A DNA stretch of 64,000 nucleotides from Membranipora membranacea. Taxonomy: Eukaryota; Bryozoa; Gymnolaemata; Cheilostomatida; Membraniporidae. The stretch is from NCBI GenBank assembly GCA_914767715.1, contig OU612068.1:17856001-17920000 (forward strand), given 5' to 3'. The translations under genes and the position numbers were made by a program. Within the stretch, counting starts at the first letter, position 1; each line of letters starts with the position of its first letter. The notes beneath the pieces are model-generated. The model saw only the letters and a list, made by a program, of their open reading frames with translations, was not told where the DNA came from and did no database searches. This document shows positions 56,885 to 64,000 of the stretch, piece after piece.

Positions 56885-59800
56885 CTAGATAAACACCCTC
56901 ACCCTTCGTAGGATTTTCATACGACATATGTGACACTTTCTCAGTGACTGGTCGCACCTTTCACAGATCATGTGACCACAAGAGAAGACAATCTGACAGT
57001 CCTTATCCAGACAGACAGAGCATCTGATTTTGTTAGTCAGCTCTACAGCTCGAGTGGCAATCTTCTCAAAAGCCTCACAACCGTGCTTAGCTGTCATAGT
57101 CTGTACATATTCTTTGACCTCCTGAAATATAACAAAGATATGGAAATTTCAATATAATGTTGTGTTGGCATCATTGATTGGGGGGGATATACAACAAAGA
57201 TACAACATACAGTTGTGCGTAAAACCACCGCTCAACACATAATATGTCTTCAGCTTGTAACTATGAGTCCAGCGCTGTTTTGAGGCCTATTCTAGTACAA
57301 CCTAGATCCGATAAGCTTGCCATGCACTGTGAACCATGCACTATCCATCTGTCAATCTTTACACACATTTCATATTTCAAATGATTTTTTACACAACAAG
57401 TGGTTAGGCTCCTAAACCTGAACCAATGAAGCTATATTTATTAGTGTTTGCAGTTCAATACAGTATTACAACTCGACGTTATGCCAATGACACGTACATA
57501 CCTCTTTTATTTTCTTATCCTCTTTTTTGCCTGAAACGAAAAAGTACATCGATAAAAAGAAAGTATCCACACTCTACAGCCACAAAAACAACATGGCAAG
57601 ACATTGTATCTTTGTAAGGAAATCTCTACCACGACCCATGCAAGACGGCTAACACTTTGGTTGATCTATGATAAATTTATTAATATCACTAGCCCCCATG
57701 TGCTGCGAAAAAGGGTGCAAAGTTCAAAATTGTATAAATATTGAAACAGAGAAAAGATGAAACTTTGAATTTGATACAGCGTGTTATTAACAACAATGTT
57801 CACGTCTTAAAAGCTATCTTTGCGCTAAGTATTGAGGAACAAAAGCCCAAATCAAAAAAACCATGGTTTAAAACAAATGCTTACCACATGTGCACTCCTT
57901 TGCTGGAAGAGGCTCTTTGATTCTGGTTAGAAGGTCTGTGGTCTTTTTCTTTTGTAAAATATTTACAACGTTAGCTCTCTGTGCCTTTGGTCTGCGATCC
58001 AATAGAAAATAAAATGATGAGGCATGAGTAATTTACCTGTAAAACTGTAAGATGTAAGATGACACGCAAATAAGGATATCCTTCCAAACATGAAGGCAGG
58101 AACATAAGTGTTGAAATGACGACTAATGGTGTATGTGAGAGTAAACAAAACACAATAAAATGGCCGTGACAAAGGGTGCTTGCTTTTTGACATCTTAGCT
58201 TTCTTGGGGGGGGGGGGAGGGGGAAAGGTCCAGAACAATTAAGGTTGTGCAGAATAGAATATTATTGTGCATGAGAGACTAGCTAGACAGGAAAGGCTAT
58301 ACTACTGTTCCGTAACCAAGAAATGAATACTCAATAAAAGACAGACCAAGACTGGCAACCAAAACCATAACATTGATTTTTCTAACGCTCAAACATGTAT
58401 TTGGGAGTTGCATCTTCTGTCATACACGGGAGGCAACTCTTGAGTACAGATAAAGTGTATTAATATTGTTACCCTAGGGGAGTAACGTATTCACAGGAGG
58501 AAATAATTGCCTTTACGCACATACTAGTGATAGCAAAATATATATCTAGCCGAATTTTCACTCAAGCTCATTACTTTATATAAACGCTTGCCTCTGCTAG
58601 TGAAATTTGTGCTAGCTATCATTAGCTTCACTACACTCTAGCTAATATTTACTCTAGCTGATATTTACTCCTCCAGGGTATGTTTTAACGAACACGCAAC
58701 CATCACCAATGTTAATGAATTAAAGGTCAACTAAATCGAAAGTTACACAGAGATGGCATCATAACTTGTGGGGTCAGCATGTTGGAGCGTTGGTGTAATT
58801 CCAAAGTTTATGTGAACTAACATGTTGATGCGGTCATGGAAATTGTTGAGCACCGTCTGAAGGGTTGTCTGTATCTTTTTCAGTGTTTCCTTAGTTGTGG
58901 TGCCGACAAGTTCTATCACAATGTACTGGGTCCGGATATCTATCAAAAAGATATGAAAGAGAATTGAGTAATCGTTTCACTTATAAATCTGTGAAACTTA
59001 TTATAATGCTTGCATGTCTTACAAGCTAGGGTGTGTGATCATAATGTATCAGGAGACTTTTCATAATATATCTATAGTCTATCAAAAATACATTAATGCT
59101 ATCCAAAAAGACATTTTTCTGTATTTAAAATAATAATACACACTTAATTTGCTATTCAGTGCCCCTTTCGGGGCCACTGAGAATATGCTTACATTATGAT
59201 CTATGATACATGGTACGGCTATGCTATTTAGCGCACCCTTGTACAAGGTAAGGGTAGACGAGCTAGGATTATGTATGAAGAGCTCACCACCATTAGCAGC
59301 ATGGGTAGTGACGAGGATTCGAACATTCAACTCTCATACTGATAAGCTCGAGTCCTTGCCACAACACCACCCTGTCATTTATCAGGTTCAAAGGTCAAGT
59401 GACTAATTGTTGAATACTTACCTTTGGAGGTTGGGTCAAAGAAGACGTCTGCAGATCTGTTGGACATATTTTTCTTAAGAGTATCGCTGATGGCTGTAGA
59501 AGTTTTGACAAATAACACAGGAGATTTCTCATTTGTACATAAACTGATCTCTTTTATATCAGCTATGCAGATGTTCATAGTCACTACCGAGTCCAGCATA
59601 CACCCTAAAAATACAAAAGGAAATTGACTGAGCCTGAAAATAAGCTACAATCTAAGAGAAACTGATGTAATGACACAATGCTTTAACTACACCGTGAGCG
59701 GCACATGACATATCCAACCAGAACCGATAACAAGGTTTCACAATGTTCACTAAAAGTAGTCTTTTCTCCGATATTTAATACAGGGAGCAGACAACTCCAC

Positions 59801-62800
59801 CTCTTGTTCTAAACCAAGAAATTAGTGTAACCTTTTTTCTTGACAAGATGTCCATGATGTCCAATTGTATGCATGTATATATGTGTACAATATATTCACC
59901 CATATCAAGTCAGATGAAAGAAGCCTTATGAAGTTCCAGATAACTAATAATTATGTGGAGATAATCACCACTAGAGATAACTCACCACATATACATATGC
60001 TGTCAAAGTGTATAGTAACAGCTCTGATCTCGTCGAGTTCATTAGCTCCGACCCTGACAGATGTACAGCTGATGGGTTCGTAGGTTAGTTTATGTAGCAT
60101 ATCACTAGCATTACGTGCAGATATAGGGTCAATCATGAAGAATCTCTCTCCTGATAGGTCAATCATCCTCTGCCAAGTGTCGCGAGCCAATCCCTGTTTG
60201 TCGAGCTTGAATGTCACAAACTTGAATCTTGTTTCTGCACAAAAGTGAAGAAGACTTGATAAATATACAAAATAGGAATTTTGCTTCGGACAAACCACAT
60301 CATGGTAAAATTTAGTGGTCATAAAAGTTCATCCATCGCATCTCTAACATACCAATCATAAAAAAAAAGGTAAACAGGCTATAAACTAGGATTGACAAAT
60401 CATCCCCATCCTGTTGCAAGGTAAAGTGTGTGCTTGCAAAAAAAATCTTAAGTTAAGAATCAGGATAGTGAAAGATTGGCAGACTGATTGGTATATATTT
60501 AGTCGCATTTGACACACCATAGACATAACTTTCAATATGTTTTGTACTGTATCAATATGGTATGACAGTCTATGAGACAAACAAATATATTGACATACCA
60601 GGACTATCAGGGTTGTAGTAGTTTTTGCCTTGTTGAAAAGTGGAAGATATACCGAGTCTGTCGCGTGCTGACCAGCCAAATGTCTCGCTGGCTCTGACAA
60701 ATAATACCGGCTGAACCTGAGCTGTACATATAGAGATGGAGTTAACTTCAGCCAGGTGTATCGCCAGGGTCACCTCGCCTGTCGCAGCTGTACAAAAAAA
60801 AAGAGAGAGATAATTTGCAGACTTCAATCCGTGAAGGAAAGAGATCATGACTGGCACAAGAGTTGCTAAAGCAGCATGCATGAAGGGCATCGGGGACAGC
60901 TCATACCATGCTCAAAAGGATTTGTGCTGAAAAAACTGAAAATGAAAACAATTACCCCCTACGCCTATTGCTAAGCTTTTATTTGCTTTGATACAAGGCT
61001 TGATTGAGGGTAAGTTTACATAAATTTTGTGTTACTATTTGCGCACATTTAGCCACTTATAAGAAGATTTGTGATGTAAAAGCCACGAAATGACCTGTCA
61101 AATAGGTTGCTTTTTTCTGCGAAACCTCTGAAATTGGGGAAACCTCACCAAGCGCTGGTTTATTAAACATATATAATTAGCTTTTCAGTTTTAAGCATTC
61201 TGATTTCACCCCAGAGTCTTCAACTGATTACATTATATTACTCAGCAGACCTCCAAAGCCCTTTCAAGACAGATCCATTTTTATTTCCTGTCTTCCTTTG
61301 CAATAGCCATGCCTTAGATCTTAGAATTAAGATGGCCAAAAACTAGTGAGGTTATTGGAACCCTTTGACGAACAACTTTCAGTAATTAACAACCCTACAA
61401 ACAGATGGAAGCCAATCCAATGATTGATTGGGGGATCTTTCATGAACATAGAGTGATTACAATGGCAGTAAGAAATCATGACCTCTTGCAATAAGAAGTC
61501 ACATGTGACTGACAGACATTTCCTTCTAAATCAGGAGATTTCGGCAACTTTGCAAAAGTGGAGGCCCAAATGCCCTCTCGCCTGGGTGATTTATTTACTC
61601 ACTCTTTGCTTTGAACTTGATTCTGCTGCCTGATATATGCACAGTACTGTCCGGACACAGCTGAGATTTCCATGTGCCTAGCTGAAGCTCCTTCCATTTT
61701 AGTGTTATCGTTTGAGTGGCGTTTATTTTTTTCTTTGCGTCTTCAGCTAGTATGGATTTTGGCATCATCAATCGACCACTGGCAATGCTGCAAAGGAGCA
61801 AGAGGAAGAATAAATGAAAGAAATGAGAGCACATTGGTAAACCTCGTAGACTTAGAGGAGTTTATGTTAGCTGGAATAAAATATTGACCAAACTAATTTT
61901 GGTTGACTTAATGTTAGCTAGCATCAATTATCACTGGCTAAGCAGGATGAGTAAATGTTAGCTAGCCATAAATTTCCTTATTTCAAGCCATTCCCAAACA
62001 TGGACTTCCTCCTGCAAAATCTTGACAACGTCCAAGAACAACCATCGGCACGTGCCGCGCAGGCATTAACTACCATTTTATGTCTAAATGGCATATAGTC
62101 TTTATTAATGCCCACCAAGATATTTAATTCATAATCCATAAAGCACTGCACGTATTTCATGCAACAGAATAATGCTATAACTTGACCACAGAATTAGCTT
62201 GTCGTTACAAGCTTGTCAAGCTGTCAAGACAGGCTACCCACCTCCCTGCAGAGATTTATGTTCTAGATCATTACAACTAGCAAATATACTCTCAATTCTT
62301 TCTGTTTTTTGGATGTATGAAACATCTGCTTTATGACATCATTGGTCACATATGTGAATCATTCAGAAAGGACCAAAAGCCTCCCCAACATGCAGTCTTT
62401 CTCATTGATAGGGGCACACATAGACATTGTCTATGGATGTTTACACAAAGTGATAATGACTATGTTTGTGGAGTTTACCTGCTGGTTATGTTGTTCTGCA
62501 TGAGTTTAGCTATGAGGTCACAAAGGGAACTGGCTGATATCAGTTCTATGATCACGTACCAATGGCATTTATCTGAAACAAAAATATATATCATAGTACC
62601 AATGCTGAATGGGATATAATCAAAAGAAGGTGAGTATGAAAACAAAGAAGTAAGGTCTTTCAAAAGCACCTGAGGTAATTTGAAATGAAACAACCTAATG
62701 TGGATGTTAATTTACAGCTGAGATGGATAAAGTCTTCAAATACCAACTTAGAATGTCCTGTACGGTTTCCCAAGCATATAAACAAAGTGATAAGGCTTGC

Positions 62801-63820
62801 AGTAGGCTAGCCCTGTTATACAAGTTACAAAGGGCTCTCATCATTTGACTTTGGGGCACATGTAATATAACTTTATTATGTTTGCAAGTCAAAGCACTCC
62901 TTGCCAAACATGTTAGTTCACCAATGGAGCAGATCGGTTGCTTTGTGATTCTACATTGTCCTAGGTGATTGAATTTCAGACTCAAGACTGGCACCCAGTG
63001 ATATTACAGAAGGGCGACTGTTTTCTTCAATGAGATAATTATGGTGTCAAAATAAACAAAGAATAAAGCCCCATTTATAATTTCATATACAAAATAACTG
63101 AACTATGGCAACAAAGAGCAAGTTCCTGAAATTTAAAGCTGGCAGAGTATGATGAGGACAAAATCCTAGACTGGACCAGTAATACCGATAACTATTTACA
63201 ATCACTGGTAATACCAGAAGCATGTCTCCTTTGATTTAGACCAGTGCAAGTTAATCTCTAGCACTTTGCATGCTGTTTATTAATAATTAGTGTGGTATCA
63301 GGGTTATTTTTTTCATTTTTATACAGGTATACTCTAAAATAGAGGGTCGCTGTACTCTTCTAATTCGAGGAATAAGGATGAACAGGTTTTTCCTGGAACC
63401 TAGCTACTCATAACTATGATAACTGTGTGGTATAGACATTTTGCTGGTCATAATTTTCATAGAACAAACTAATATTCCTCTAACACATATAACTAAATTA
63501 TGTATATTGTACCACCAGACAGTACATTTCCTAATCAGTGCACCTACTTCTGCTTGATGTCAAATAAAGTTTTCATACACTGAATTATTTGTACATAGTT
63601 ACTGCTATATTCTAGTTACCTGGAGAGAATGGGTCGTATATGTGGTTACTGAGATCTTGTGAGTCTGTTTTCTTGAGTGAGGGGATAGATCCGCGTACAG
63701 CATCACCAAACGCTGTATTACCTCTTATAATCATGACAGGAAGTGCCGCTGAATCACACACCAGATAATCAAAGAAGGCGTCAAACTTGAGTAACACCTC
63801 AGCTCTCTCCTCCTTCTCAG
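56885..63820 (-). CDS. Triple PH-like repeat protein with C-terminal RING finger (partial at 5' end; 554 aa visible)
   Basis: Exons in coding order: 63820-63620, 62572-62479, 61787-61603, 60787-60599, 60234-59986, 59604-59422, 58939-58747, 57991-57885, 57530-57502 (29-nt microexon), 57121-56885. Phases match throughout. The first visible exon starts mid-codon, so the N-terminus is outside the window. Three units each run: beta-rich start, P(V/L)(M/L)(F/I)(V/I)R/K, variable loop, DP-S-type turn, hydrophobic strand (YIVIELVG, FKFVTFKLD, YVIIELIS) and a helix. This is a PH-like layout. A Lys-rich linker leads to a C3HC4 RING (C-x2-C-x10-C-x-H-x2-C-x2-C-x6-C-x2-C) ending 11 residues before the stop, so a ubiquitin (or SUMO) ligase role is likely. 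The units faintly recall the PH-like region of SENP6/7-type SUMO proteases, but I do not recognise a named orthologue. Confidence 0.82.
56930..57031 (-). other. C-terminal RING finger
   Basis: The last exon encodes CSVCLDKDCQIVFS, then CGHMICERC and CHICR, giving all eight C3HC4 zinc ligands. The central short loop and the position at the extreme C-terminus resemble IAP- and Mind bomb-type RINGs. A helical segment (EVKEYVQTMTAKHGCEAFEK) precedes it. Confidence 0.9.
58566..58640 (+). repeat. Dispersed repeat family D, copy 3 (5' part)
   Basis: Carries ACTTTATATAAACGCTTGCC and AATTTGTGCTAGCTATCATT, matching the 5' part of copy 1. Lies in an intron of the RING gene. Confidence 0.45.
59200..59380 (-). 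mobile_element. tRNA-derived SINE-like element, minus strand
   Basis: On the minus strand, TGGTGTTGTGGCAAGG (A-box-like) is followed by TGTTCGAATCCTC (B-box-like). The body then contains AAGGGTGCGCTAAATAGC, a word echoed 70 bp further as AAGGGGCACTGAATAGC. It lies in a RING-gene intron. Confidence 0.4.
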
Positions 63821-64000
63821 CTGAAATGTCATAAAACACGAGCGTGTGTGTAAAGTTGTGAAGGTCATGACCGACGGAAAGTCCAACATCCGCCGATATC
63901 AATAATATGACTCATCACAGATTTCACAGCTTTTCCCTACCAAGACACTAGTCATCATCAGGTCACTGGTCTACAGTTATCGTGGAATATGCTCAGTGTA
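63821..64000 (-). other. Intron at the right edge upstream of the first visible RING-gene exon
   Basis: The acceptor (GACATTTCAG) directly precedes the exon at 63820. The frame stays open a little further but then meets stops. Exon starts at the equivalent place in the other two repeat units support a real intron here. Confidence 0.55.

Noticed and set aside
59082-59406. Coding frames over the minus-strand SINE-like region
   Set aside because: They coincide with the tRNA-derived repeat and show no exon support.
63821-63902. Extension of the first visible RING-gene exon to the left of the acceptor
   Set aside because: The frame is open by chance for about 80 nt. A good acceptor and the equivalent exon starts in the other two units favour an intron.

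Overview
The window is from an animal (metazoan) nuclear genome. It is AT-rich, with multi-exon genes, GT-AG introns of about 0.2-2.5 kb, AATAAA signals and many short dispersed or fold-back repeats. The proteins are full-length animal families: a PLEKHG5-type RhoGEF, HDAC6 with its ubiquitin-binding zinc finger, an arrestin-domain protein, a Cys-rich membrane protein and a RING protein. The repeat types and compact introns suggest an invertebrate, but I cannot name the lineage. No bacterial, viral or CRISPR content was seen. Exon models were built by hand from reading frames, splice consensus and phase matching. All phases close in every main model.

Layout. (1) 1155-21985, + strand: PLEKHG5-like RhoGEF, 15 exons, 941 aa, with two further possible first exons at 8682 and 11024. 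(2) 23476-31295, - strand, convergent with it: an unrecognised type I membrane protein, 11 coding exons, 634 aa. It has a signal peptide, a 15 x 17-residue Cys/Asn ladder encoded in one exon, more Cys-rich modules, one transmembrane helix and a short tail. (3) 32877-50205, + strand, divergent from gene 2: HDAC6, 25 coding exons, 1078 aa, with two deacetylase domains, a low-complexity linker and a ZnF-UBP. (4) 51387-56076, + strand: arrestin-domain protein, 9 exons, 569 aa. (5) 56885-63820 and beyond the right edge, - strand, convergent with gene 4: a protein with three tandem PH-like repeat units and a C-terminal RING finger. Its 5' end lies outside the window.

The genes do not form an obvious pathway. 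HDAC6 (cytoplasmic deacetylase and ubiquitin reader), the RING protein and the arrestin all touch cytoskeletal, trafficking or ubiquitin biology, but that is general family knowledge and not evidence of a functional cluster. Genes 2 and 3 share a divergent upstream region holding a striking M-box/AP-1/M-box palindrome.

The most unusual items are the triplicated PH-like RING protein, whose repeats keep the same intron positions, the periodic sequon ladder in the membrane protein, and HDAC6 domain 1 carrying Glu where vertebrate domain 1 has the gatekeeper Lys. The remaining sequence is introns and repeats: fold-back MITE-like elements with target duplications, tRNA-derived SINE-like pieces, G-run elements and local tandem duplications.
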